In this document: positions 8,482-16,430 of the stretch, one piece after another
Layout: the number at the start of each line of letters is the position of its first letter
How positions within the stretch are numbered: the stretch's first letter is position 1
NCBI GenBank assembly: GCA_046316495.1
Contig: JBKDAM010000148.1
Coordinates: 10,903-74,902, forward strand
Length of the DNA: 64,000 nucleotides
Direction of reading: 5' to 3'
Source: M3007 sp046316495
GTDB lineage: Bacteria > Bacteroidota > Bacteroidia > Chitinophagales > Saprospiraceae
Program-made: the position numbers and the translations under genes
Notes under the pieces: generated by a model
What the model saw: the letters and a program-made list of their open reading frames with translations, nothing else
What the model was told of the DNA's origin: nothing
Databases searched by the model: none

Positions 8482-9591
8482 CTAAAGGATTGTGCCACCG
8501 ATTAGGTATCCAATTCCATACGTAATAGCAGATGCTGCCAGGCCAAACAGTACTTGACGAGCTCCTGAAAACCAAATAGAGAGGCCAGTGAAGAGGGAAG
8601 TCGCGCTTCCTAAAAGGAATAGACCCAGCACACTGCTAGTGACACTACTGAAGAGGGCTGTTTTTCCTGAAAAAAAGAAAAACGGAAGCACTGGGATGAT
8701 GGCTCCAATCGCGAAAAGTAAAAAAGAGGTAAAGGCTGCCTCCCATGCTGAACCGCCAAGTTCTGTCTTGTCGAGCCCAAGCTCTTCGCGAACAAGGGTG
8801 TCCAATGCATTTTCTTTATCTCCAATAATTTGCTTTGCCATTGTAGCGGCTTGTTCGGGATCCATCCCTTTTGCTCTATAAATGAGCGAAAGCTCTAACT
8901 CTTCTAGTTCAGGTGTTGCCTCCAGCTCTTCTGCCTCCAGCTGAATCTGCTTCAAGTAGAGCTCTCTTGAGTTTTGGACAGATAACCACTCTCCCAGAGC
9001 CATAGAAAATGCTCCAGCAAGCAACCCTGCTATTCCTGTTAACAAGATGGTATCATTATTGGCAGCAGCACCGGCAATTCCCATGACCAAACTGGAGTTA
9101 GAGATTAAACCATCGTTGGCACCTAGGACAGCGGCTCTAAGTGCATTACCTCCTACCGATTTATGCCTGCCCTCCATTTTCGACAGGAAGGTACCGCTCA
9201 CGTTGGCCTTTGTATGTGCTGCTAGTGACTCCACTATTCGGAGATGGTTGTGCTCCATACCGGAGGGAGCAACGCCAATCTCTCTTTTTTTATGAATGGT
9301 TTCACGTGCAATTTGCCGTTCAATAGAGCTTAAATTGGCGATTAAGAAATCGTATCCAAAAATCTTGCCTAGGCTAAACTGCAGTTTGGCTCTGCGGCTA
9401 GGGCCCGGCATTTTGAAGTCGGGGATTGACTCCCGAACTCGTTCCAAGGCGTGTTCAGCGTGATGGTACTCAATTTTTGACAATGCTTGCAAGACTTCTG
9501 CCGTTGATGGATCATCCTGGATACTCGATAGGCTTTGATAGAGCCAGGCGGTATCTACTTCTAATTGGAGTTGATCAATTTGCTTTTTCAT
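8482..9591 (-). CDS. VIT1/CCC1-family metal transporter with N-terminal ferritin-like domain
   Basis: A 369-residue membrane protein. Residues about 1-140 form a ferritin/rubrerythrin-like four-helix domain with paired acidic and histidine positions (LEVDTAWLYQSL, EYHHAEHALERV). Residues about 150-369 are the CCC1/VIT domain: GGNALRAAVLGANDGLISN, a following helix in GLLAGAFSMALGEWLSVQNSR, a cytoplasmic acidic helical insert (EAEELEATPELEELELSL), and two more hydrophobic pairs. CCC1/VIT proteins move Fe2+ or Mn2+ out of the cytosol, and proteins of this fused type (MbfA-like) are linked to iron export. The direction and metal here are inferred. A near-match promoter box on the minus strand lies around 9719-9726. 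Confidence 0.88.
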   Translation of the reverse strand: MKKQIDQLQLEVDTAWLYQSLSSIQDDPSTAEVLQALSKIEYHHAEHALERVRESIPDFKMPGPSRRAKLQFSLGKIFGYDFLIANLSSIERQIARETIHKKREIGVAPSGMEHNHLRIVESLAAHTKANVSGTFLSKMEGRHKSVGGNALRAAVLGANDGLISNSSLVMGIAGAAANNDTILLTGIAGLLAGAFSMALGEWLSVQNSRELYLKQIQLEAEELEATPELEELELSLIYRAKGMDPEQAATMAKQIIGDKENALDTLVREELGLDKTELGGSAWEAAFTSFLLFAIGAIIPVLPFFFFSGKTALFSSVTSSVLGLFLLGSATSLFTGLSIWFSGARQVLFGLAASAITYGIGYLIGGTIL

Positions 9592-9843
9592 AACAAGCCT
9601 GATTGTGATGGTTTAATTAGTTAATTGCAATAAGGGAAAGTAAAGATAGAAAACTTAAGACTTGTTTATGAAATGAATAATTTGATTAAAGTCCAAGGTA
9701 GTCGTATTTCTTTGCCTGCAAAGGTGTAAGTCTTAATAGAGAATTTTAGTGACAACCTCATTTATGGTGGAAACATCTTAAATTTACCAGCCTATTGATA
9801 GTGCTCTTACCGATTCATTTTTAACTCATACTTAATAAAAGAT

Positions 9844-12800
9844 ATGCGTGGATTGCCATTTTTTATTCTGTTGGCTTGTTTTCAGATAATACAGGCACAG
9901 CCTTGTTTGTATTTGGCATACGAGCCGTTTAGCTACTCGGAGAGCCAGCCATTAAATAATTTAGGAGGGGGCTCTGGGTGGTGGAGTCCTTGGGATGTAC
10001 AGGGGGGGAATAGTATTTTGCCTGGTTATGGCACCTATTCTGGTTCTCTTTCCTTTGAAACCCTTCAGGTTGCTGAGGGGCATGTTGGTGGTGGATATGG
10101 GTATTTAACAGCTGGTCGCCGATTTGATTTATCCTCTTCGGGGCCGTTTCATGAATACACTGAAAATGGTGGAGGGATTGGTTCTTCTAAAATGGGAACT
10201 GTTTATATGAGTGGTATTATGAGAAAGCTTAAAGACAATCAGGAGAGTCTATTTTTCAGTTTGCATGGAGAGCAGATTCCTTGGTATGTGAACAACCCAA
10301 ATCCACATCTAGAGATTGGGTATTTTGGATCGGCGTCTGAAATGAATGGGATAAAATATTGGTGTATTCGGATTGATGGAAACATTTTTAAGACAACTGT
10401 TCCGATCGAACTAAATGAGGATGCCTTGCTGGTTATTCAATTAGAGTTTGGTCCTTCTGGAACAACTGTACACTACTGGGTTAACCCAAGTGACATTGGG
10501 GGCGGCCAGGTTCCATCTCCTTTGTTTTCACAATTTTTTAACGAATTTTATTCTATTCGATCGCTTGGGATGTATCTGGGTAGTTCACCAGAGAATGGGC
10601 TTGCGGACGAGCTACGGTTGGCGGGAAGCTTCGAGTGCGTTGTTCCCGACATGAATACTCTTATTAATCTACCCCCGATAGCATCGATTATAACTAGCGC
10701 CTCCTCTGGGGCTGCTCCATTTTTTGTAGAACTTGATGGGTCGGCCTCTTTTGATCCAGAAGGAGGAGCATTGACCTATCGATGGGATTTTGGAGATGGA
10801 TTAGAAGCTGATACGGGTAAGGTAGTGGAGCATACGTACCAAGCGTTAGGGGTTTTACAAGTTATACTAACCGTTACAGATCCCGAAGGTTTACAACAGA
10901 AAGCATATTACCCACTTAAGGTATTGGATGAGTATGGGGGCTTTCCTTGTCAGTCAAAATTTACGGTATTGAATATGGCAGAGTGCGGAATGCCCACTGG
11001 TCATGTTAAAGTTGGGGTGGGTAATGATGTTACATTTCAGGTCTATTCGCCTCTGGGTAGTTTATTAACAGCGAACCCTCCGACGGAATATACAGGTCTG
11101 TTACCGGGAATTTATGAGTATACCGCTATCGGAAGTAATGGCTGCAGAGATACTTTTTTTTGGCATATTGAGGTGGATAGCACAGCATGTGAGACTTGGG
11201 AGGCGCCTGAGTGCAAGATGGCGATTGGGACCAATTTGGGCGGCTTGGCCGATTGGAGTTTTGAGCGACCCTTTCGAAATTTAATGAAGCATGTTCGTTC
11301 TCGGCCAATTCCATTCACTAATGATTGTTTTTGCTGGGCAATTGATAGTTTAGTGGAAGAAATAGTATTTGATCCAAGTGGATATCCATCCAAGATACCA
11401 CAGGTAACAAGCGCGGGTGAAAGTTATCTTCGATATGTCATTTCCAGCGGCGGTGGAAACCTTCGCCCAGGTTACACCTACTTATTGCTTTACGATGGAC
11501 AAGGGACTTTATTGCTTCAAGGATCTGTCAACGTTTTAAGTAGTTCTGTTGGGCGAATTGCATTTACGGTCACTGCACCTGAGAACATCTGGTTTAACTT
11601 AACGTATTCATCAGCGATAGATCCGGTCAGAAACATTCGCCTAATAAGGTTGGAGGATGAGTTCATCGATTTGAATGACTTTCCATTTTATGAAGGTTTT
11701 TTGGAAAAAATCGCTCCATTTAAGATGCTACGGTTTATGGATTGGGGGGCCACTAACAACAATAACATAGTAACCTGGGAAGCTCGAAAGGATACTAGCT
11801 GGTATACGTACTCCGGCTCTACGGGAGTACCCTATGAAATGATGATTCGATTGGCCAACTTGACAAAAAAAGATGTTTGGATTTGCGTGCCCCATGCTGC
11901 TGATGATCATTTTGTAAGGCAAATGGCGGGCTTGTTTAAGGAATATTTAGACCCTTCGCTTACCATTTACTTAGAGTACAGTAATGAAGTTTGGAACTGG
12001 ATATTTGCTCAAGCAGCCTACAACGATCTGAATCGACCCTCTAATTTAAACTATGCAAGGGCATATTCGGAAAAAGCGCGACGCGTTTTTAACTTGTGGT
12101 TGGATGAGTTTGGCGCTGAACAAAAAAGGATTAAGCGAGTATTGGGGATTCAAACGCTTTATAACACCTTAAATGAGGATATTTTGGGGCAATTGGATCA
12201 AGAGAGCTGGGATATTGGTGCTGCGACTCACTATTTCGGTTTGAATCACTCGGGAGGGGGCAATCCGGTTCTTCATGCCGGCTCTACCTTGTCAGAGGTA
12301 TTAGAAAATGCGAAAAACGAATGGTTTAGTACTATTCCTAATTTAAGAAGAGATTATAATCAGATCAAGTTGTTTGGCAAGCCAATTGTCACTTATGAAG
12401 GAGGGCAGCATTTTGTTGGGAATGTATTTGGGGTACCCTATAGTTATCAGGAGGCTATGTGGGAAGCTCAATATGCACCAGGCATGTATGATTTGTATGA
12501 TATGGTTCTTGATAGTATTCGTAACTGGGGGTGTTCGCTTGCTGGAAATTTTAGTTTGGCTGGTAAACAGGAAAGTGTTTATGGTTCTTGGGGGGTCCTA
12601 AGTGATATTGATCAAGATCCGCCCTATTTTTCCACGGCACCCAAGTACCAAGTACTGTTGGATAATATCTCGGAGATTATGGCCCCAACAGCTTCTTTTA
12701 GCATAGAAATAAATGGGCTTGAAGTGCATTTTGAGAACTTAAGTACCGGTGGGGAACAGTATAAATGGGATTTTGGGGATGGAACTTTTTCTGAATTGAT

Positions 12801-13164
12801 GGATCCGGAGCATGTGTATTCTGCCCCCGGATCCTATGTGGTGAAGCTGTTGGTAGAGAACGACTGTGGATTGGATACTTATGTTGATACTATTTTGGTA
12901 CTAACGTCTGGAATAAATCCGTTGCCTTCTGATTGGACCAGCGTTCTTTTTCCAAATCCCAACAATGGACAATTTCAATTTAGTCTGCAGCTGGGAGAGG
13001 ACCTCTCTATTTCGATTTTAAATGTACTTGGAGAGGTGTTGTACACACCGTCCGAACTAAAAGGGGCTTTGCCTTATGTAAGAGTTGATTTGCCGCCGGG
13101 AGTATATATATTGGTATGGCGCTCTGGAGGGCTGGTAGGTCAGGTGCGATTTGCTGTTCAGTAG
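9844..13164 (+). CDS. Secreted PKD-domain glycosidase-like protein with T9SS sorting domain
   Basis: A 1106-residue exported protein. A signal peptide (residues 1-18, ending IQAQ) is followed by a lectin-like beta domain (about 20-270), a PKD domain (about 280-360, YRWDFGDG), a small Cys-containing domain, then a TIM-barrel-like region (about 455-935). That region has a probable acid/base E715 in YSNEVWN and a probable nucleophile E852 in TYEGGQH, the layout of clan GH-A glycosidases. A second PKD domain (about 946-1020, YKWDFGDG) and a C-terminal type A sorting domain (VLFPNPNNGQFQF onward) follow. Similar proteins are annotated as cellulose-binding, but the substrate is unknown. It stands alone: VIT gene on one side, marR on the other. 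Confidence 0.75.
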   Translation: MRGLPFFILLACFQIIQAQPCLYLAYEPFSYSESQPLNNLGGGSGWWSPWDVQGGNSILPGYGTYSGSLSFETLQVAEGHVGGGYGYLTAGRRFDLSSSGPFHEYTENGGGIGSSKMGTVYMSGIMRKLKDNQESLFFSLHGEQIPWYVNNPNPHLEIGYFGSASEMNGIKYWCIRIDGNIFKTTVPIELNEDALLVIQLEFGPSGTTVHYWVNPSDIGGGQVPSPLFSQFFNEFYSIRSLGMYLGSSPENGLADELRLAGSFECVVPDMNTLINLPPIASIITSASSGAAPFFVELDGSASFDPEGGALTYRWDFGDGLEADTGKVVEHTYQALGVLQVILTVTDPEGLQQKAYYPLKVLDEYGGFPCQSKFTVLNMAECGMPTGHVKVGVGNDVTFQVYSPLGSLLTANPPTEYTGLLPGIYEYTAIGSNGCRDTFFWHIEVDSTACETWEAPECKMAIGTNLGGLADWSFERPFRNLMKHVRSRPIPFTNDCFCWAIDSLVEEIVFDPSGYPSKIPQVTSAGESYLRYVISSGGGNLRPGYTYLLLYDGQGTLLLQGSVNVLSSSVGRIAFTVTAPENIWFNLTYSSAIDPVRNIRLIRLEDEFIDLNDFPFYEGFLEKIAPFKMLRFMDWGATNNNNIVTWEARKDTSWYTYSGSTGVPYEMMIRLANLTKKDVWICVPHAADDHFVRQMAGLFKEYLDPSLTIYLEYSNEVWNWIFAQAAYNDLNRPSNLNYARAYSEKARRVFNLWLDEFGAEQKRIKRVLGIQTLYNTLNEDILGQLDQESWDIGAATHYFGLNHSGGGNPVLHAGSTLSEVLENAKNEWFSTIPNLRRDYNQIKLFGKPIVTYEGGQHFVGNVFGVPYSYQEAMWEAQYAPGMYDLYDMVLDSIRNWGCSLAGNFSLAGKQESVYGSWGVLSDIDQDPPYFSTAPKYQVLLDNISEIMAPTASFSIEINGLEVHFENLSTGGEQYKWDFGDGTFSELMDPEHVYSAPGSYVVKLLVENDCGLDTYVDTILVLTSGINPLPSDWTSVLFPNPNNGQFQFSLQLGEDLSISILNVLGEVLYTPSELKGALPYVRVDLPPGVYILVWRSGGLVGQVRFAVQ

Positions 13165-13256
13165 AATAAATGGTTGCTTGTAGACCAGAATATTGTTAAT
13201 ATCGAATAAATGGACACAGTTAATGCGTTACCGAATAAAATAAGTATTAAAACACT

Positions 13257-13264
13257 TAATTTTG
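13257..13264 (+). promoter_or_regulatory. -7 box (TAATTTTG) for the marR gene
   Basis: Exact TAnnTTTG match, 28 bp before the marR start codon, in the 128-bp gap after the secreted glycosidase gene. No clear -33 TTG at the expected spacing. Confidence 0.45.
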
Positions 13265-13292
13265 CATCACGTGCACAATCGCGCTTACTACC

Positions 13293-13748
13293 ATGACACT
13301 TGAGGAAGAACTAAAGAATTCCACTCCGATTCCGCCTAGAACAAGGGCGGTATTAAATGTTCTGTTTACGGCAAGCTGGCTTGACTGTCAGATGAACCGG
13401 GACATGAGAAAGTATGGATTGACGAATCCGCAGTATAACATATTGCGAATTCTCAAAGGGAGTCGTCCGGATGGTCTTTCGGTTCTTGATATAAAGAGTC
13501 GAATGATTGATCGGAGTAGTAATGTTAGTCGGTTAGTAGAAAAACTTAGGGAACAAGGGCTGGTTGTGCGTACACCGAGCTCAGCGGATCGTCGTATGGT
13601 GGTTGTAACGATTACAGACAGTGGGTTGGAGTTGTTGGATAAGATTCAGAAAGAGGTTATGTCTAATGACGAGGGATTTCCTGGCACTAATTTGAGTGAA
13701 GAAGAGATGCAGCAGCTTTCAGTCTTATTGGATCGACTTAGGGGATAA
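13293..13748 (+). CDS. MarR-family transcriptional regulator
   Basis: A 151-residue winged-helix regulator. The core reads DMRKYGLTNPQYNILRIL, then the recognition region DRSSNVSRLVEKLREQGLV and the wing RTPSSADRRMVVVTITDSG, as in MarR proteins that bind DNA as dimers and respond to small phenolic ligands or oxidation. The ligand and targets cannot be read from the sequence. It has its own promoter candidate and ends 17 bp from the convergent histone-deacetylase-like gene, so it is probably monocistronic. Confidence 0.9.
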   Translation: MTLEEELKNSTPIPPRTRAVLNVLFTASWLDCQMNRDMRKYGLTNPQYNILRILKGSRPDGLSVLDIKSRMIDRSSNVSRLVEKLREQGLVVRTPSSADRRMVVVTITDSGLELLDKIQKEVMSNDEGFPGTNLSEEEMQQLSVLLDRLRG

Positions 13749-13765
13749 ATAGGTGTGGGATTTTA

Positions 13766-14668
13766 TCAGAAAAAGATTTCTTGGGCTGATTTAAATGTGT
13801 TGACGTGCGCATCGACGATGTCTGCTACTTTTGGTGAGTATCCTCCACCCATGCTTACAACGACCGGTATTTTATTTCTTTTACAGAACTCAAAAACCAT
13901 TTGATCTCTTTTTTTACAGCCTGCTCTAGAAATTGAAAGTCTACCGAGCTTATCTGTTTCTAAGATGTCCACCCCACTTTGGTAGAAGATAAAGGTAGGC
14001 TGGAATTTATTTGCAATTTGTGCGAGCTGGGTTTCAAGGGTTTCCAGATAAGGCTGATCTGTTAAGCCGTCTGGGAGTTCTATATCAAGGTCTGACTTTT
14101 CTTTCCTAAGGGGATAATTTTTTGCTCCGTGCATGGAGAAAGTGAATACGCGAGCCTCACCTTGAAAAATCGAGGCGGTTCCGTTTCCTTGATGAACATC
14201 TAAGTCTATGATGAGGATCTTTTGATTTGGATCCTTTTGGAGTAGCCAATTTGCTGCAACAGCTTGGTCATTTAGACAGCAGAACCCCTCTCCCCTATTA
14301 GCAAATGCATGGTGGGTTCCTCCTGCTACATTCATTGCCACCCCGTGTTGAAGTGCGTAAGAGACACATTGAATGGTTCCACCAGAGATATATCTTCCTC
14401 TTTCAATAAAATGTTGATTTATAGGAAAGCCAATTGCGCGTTCTTCGCTTTTGGATAGGGTTAGATTGGTTAGCTTATCCCAATAGGATTTTGTATGTGT
14501 TTGGAGTGCAATTGCCTCATCCAGTATTTGAGGATGAAAAAACTGTCTTTCTTGAACAATGCCTTCATAGAGTAGTTGTTCAGCAATGAGTTCATACTTG
14601 ACCATAGGGAAACGGTGACCCTCCGGAAGCTCATATCGATAAATAGGGGCGAAGGCAATGTGCAGCAT
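13766..14668 (-). CDS. Histone deacetylase-like hydrolase
   Basis: A 300-residue member of the arginase/deacetylase fold. Signatures are the tandem histidines in GGTHHAF, the zinc-site motif IIDLDVHQGNGTA, the aspartate in YQSGVDILETDKLGRLS and the GGGY near the C-terminus. Bacterial members deacetylate small acetylated amines such as polyamines, or have unknown substrates. Without histones this protein is unlikely to be a chromatin enzyme. It is separated from the glycosyltransferase gene by 81 bp on the same strand and could be co-transcribed with it. Confidence 0.88.
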   Translation of the reverse strand: MLHIAFAPIYRYELPEGHRFPMVKYELIAEQLLYEGIVQERQFFHPQILDEAIALQTHTKSYWDKLTNLTLSKSEERAIGFPINQHFIERGRYISGGTIQCVSYALQHGVAMNVAGGTHHAFANRGEGFCCLNDQAVAANWLLQKDPNQKILIIDLDVHQGNGTASIFQGEARVFTFSMHGAKNYPLRKEKSDLDIELPDGLTDQPYLETLETQLAQIANKFQPTFIFYQSGVDILETDKLGRLSISRAGCKKRDQMVFEFCKRNKIPVVVSMGGGYSPKVADIVDAHVNTFKSAQEIFF

Positions 14669-14749
14669 AAATCGGCGACCTAAATGATATCAGCTTATAT
14701 AATCAATAGTGCTTAAAAAGGTTCATACACGAATCGAGTAGTAGGCCTT

Positions 14750-16426
14750 TTACTTGGTTGCGGTTACTTTTACTATTTCAACGGGAATCAACTTACTTTC
14801 TCGCGTTTTGGGGTTTAAAAAGGGCATACTTAACAATGCAGGTTGGTAGTGCTTAAATTGGGCTACTATTTCGTAAGGAATCCCAGCTGCGTCGAGCTGT
14901 TCTCTTCCACCCTCTCTGGTATAGATCCAAATTGGGCCATTTAACTGAACGGAATCTAGGACTTCTTCGGCTGTGTTCAGGTGTGGGATGATGCTTTTAC
15001 TATAAAAGTCTAGGGCGTGTCCTCCATACCCCATTTGTGCACGTTGTCGAATAGGGATATTCTTTTCATGAAAGTACCTACCCGCGGCAGTTGTACTTTG
15101 GAAAGGGAGAAGACTAGGATAAAAATGAGCATTTAGAATCAAGCCAATTAGCAAACCAGTTCCAGTTTGTAATTGCCAGTAAGTCAAGGGGTTTAAAAGA
15201 GCGGGATACGTTTTGTACAGGATCCAGCAGGACCCAATTATTAAGGGCACCCAGATTAGCAGTTTGGCAGGGCTCTGAGCGGGGAACACAATTCCGGTGA
15301 TAAGGGCGAGGATAAGCACTAAAAGGAGTGTGATTACCCATTGTGCGATTGCCCATTTTTTAAGTTTTGTAGTGGTGATTGCCCACTGGGCGGTGATTAC
15401 GGCTCCCCAGGGGAGCGTAATAAAAATGTAGTGTGGGAGTTTATATTTGGAAAGAGAAAGAGCAATGAATAGCAAGGTGAATGCACCAATTGAATAGGCT
15501 TCTTCACCTTGGGCAAGTTGCAGTTTATTAGACAATAACTTTTTAAATTTAGAAAAAAGACTTGGAATTAGGAAAAGTGTCCAAGGTAAAAATGCCCATG
15601 CGTACACGTGTAGGAAGTAGAAACTAGACGTGTTGTTTTTCCATACATTTTCACCCGTGATGCGCCCGAAGCTTTGCTCCCAGAAATAGAAGTAGAGACC
15701 GGAAACCCCTTCTTTTCCATTTACTATTTTCTCTGGGTGTAAATCAAACTGGTGGTAAAGTCCGACACACATTGGAGTGATAGTCAAAGCAATGATTAGT
15801 GGGATTAGAAGCAATTCCCACCTAAGAGCGTGGCGCCAATTGTTGGAGAGTACTAGATGTGCGGCCAAGGCTGCTCCAGGTAGGATGAGCCCAATGGGGC
15901 CTTTTGCAAGCATTGCTAACCCAACAAAGATCCCGGTTCCAATTAGGAAGGAATATTTTTTTTTAAGCTGATATTCGGCTAGCATCCAGACGGAGGTTGC
16001 GGACATACCCATAAGCAGAGTGTCGGTACGAACATCATTAAGTAGTAGCCAGCATCCAACGGTGGAGCCTAGAATAAAGGCTGCTAATGTTGCTACCTCC
16101 TTGCTATAATAGAGCTTGGAAAAACGATAAACGCTGTATATGCCTAAAATAGCTCCGAGAAACGAAGGAAGTTTATATGCCCAAGTATTGATACCGAAGA
16201 GGAGGTAGGAAAAGGCGGCTGTCCAAAATAGAAGGGGCGGTTTATCTAGATAATCTGCATGCCGGTGTTGTACTTCCAGCCAGGATCCATTTTGGAGCAT
16301 CTCCATTGAAATTGACGCATACTGGGAAGCGTCCACATCCATAACAGGGAGATTAAGACCCTTAATACCGACTATTAGGATACCGAGGGCCAACCAAAAC
16401 CAGTTGTTTTTGGTAAATTTCTTCAT
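14750..16426 (-). CDS. ArnT-like GT39-family membrane glycosyltransferase
   Basis: A 558-residue integral membrane protein with about 11-12 hydrophobic segments. The first periplasmic loop carries the GT-C acidic motif (MDVDASQYASISMEM), followed by HADYLDKPPLLFW, typical of ArnT and related lipid-linked glycosyltransferases. These enzymes move a sugar from undecaprenyl phosphate to lipid A or a protein, but the donor and acceptor here are unknown. I chose the ATG at 16426 (MKKFTKNNW). An upstream in-frame ATG at 16450 would add eight residues and overlap the dnaB stop codon. Either way the gene is directly downstream of dnaB and may be translationally coupled to it. Confidence 0.85.
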   Translation of the reverse strand: MKKFTKNNWFWLALGILIVGIKGLNLPVMDVDASQYASISMEMLQNGSWLEVQHRHADYLDKPPLLFWTAAFSYLLFGINTWAYKLPSFLGAILGIYSVYRFSKLYYSKEVATLAAFILGSTVGCWLLLNDVRTDTLLMGMSATSVWMLAEYQLKKKYSFLIGTGIFVGLAMLAKGPIGLILPGAALAAHLVLSNNWRHALRWELLLIPLIIALTITPMCVGLYHQFDLHPEKIVNGKEGVSGLYFYFWEQSFGRITGENVWKNNTSSFYFLHVYAWAFLPWTLFLIPSLFSKFKKLLSNKLQLAQGEEAYSIGAFTLLFIALSLSKYKLPHYIFITLPWGAVITAQWAITTTKLKKWAIAQWVITLLLVLILALITGIVFPAQSPAKLLIWVPLIIGSCWILYKTYPALLNPLTYWQLQTGTGLLIGLILNAHFYPSLLPFQSTTAAGRYFHEKNIPIRQRAQMGYGGHALDFYSKSIIPHLNTAEEVLDSVQLNGPIWIYTREGGREQLDAAGIPYEIVAQFKHYQPALLSMPFLNPKTRESKLIPVEIVKVTATK

Positions 16427-16430
16427 TGGA

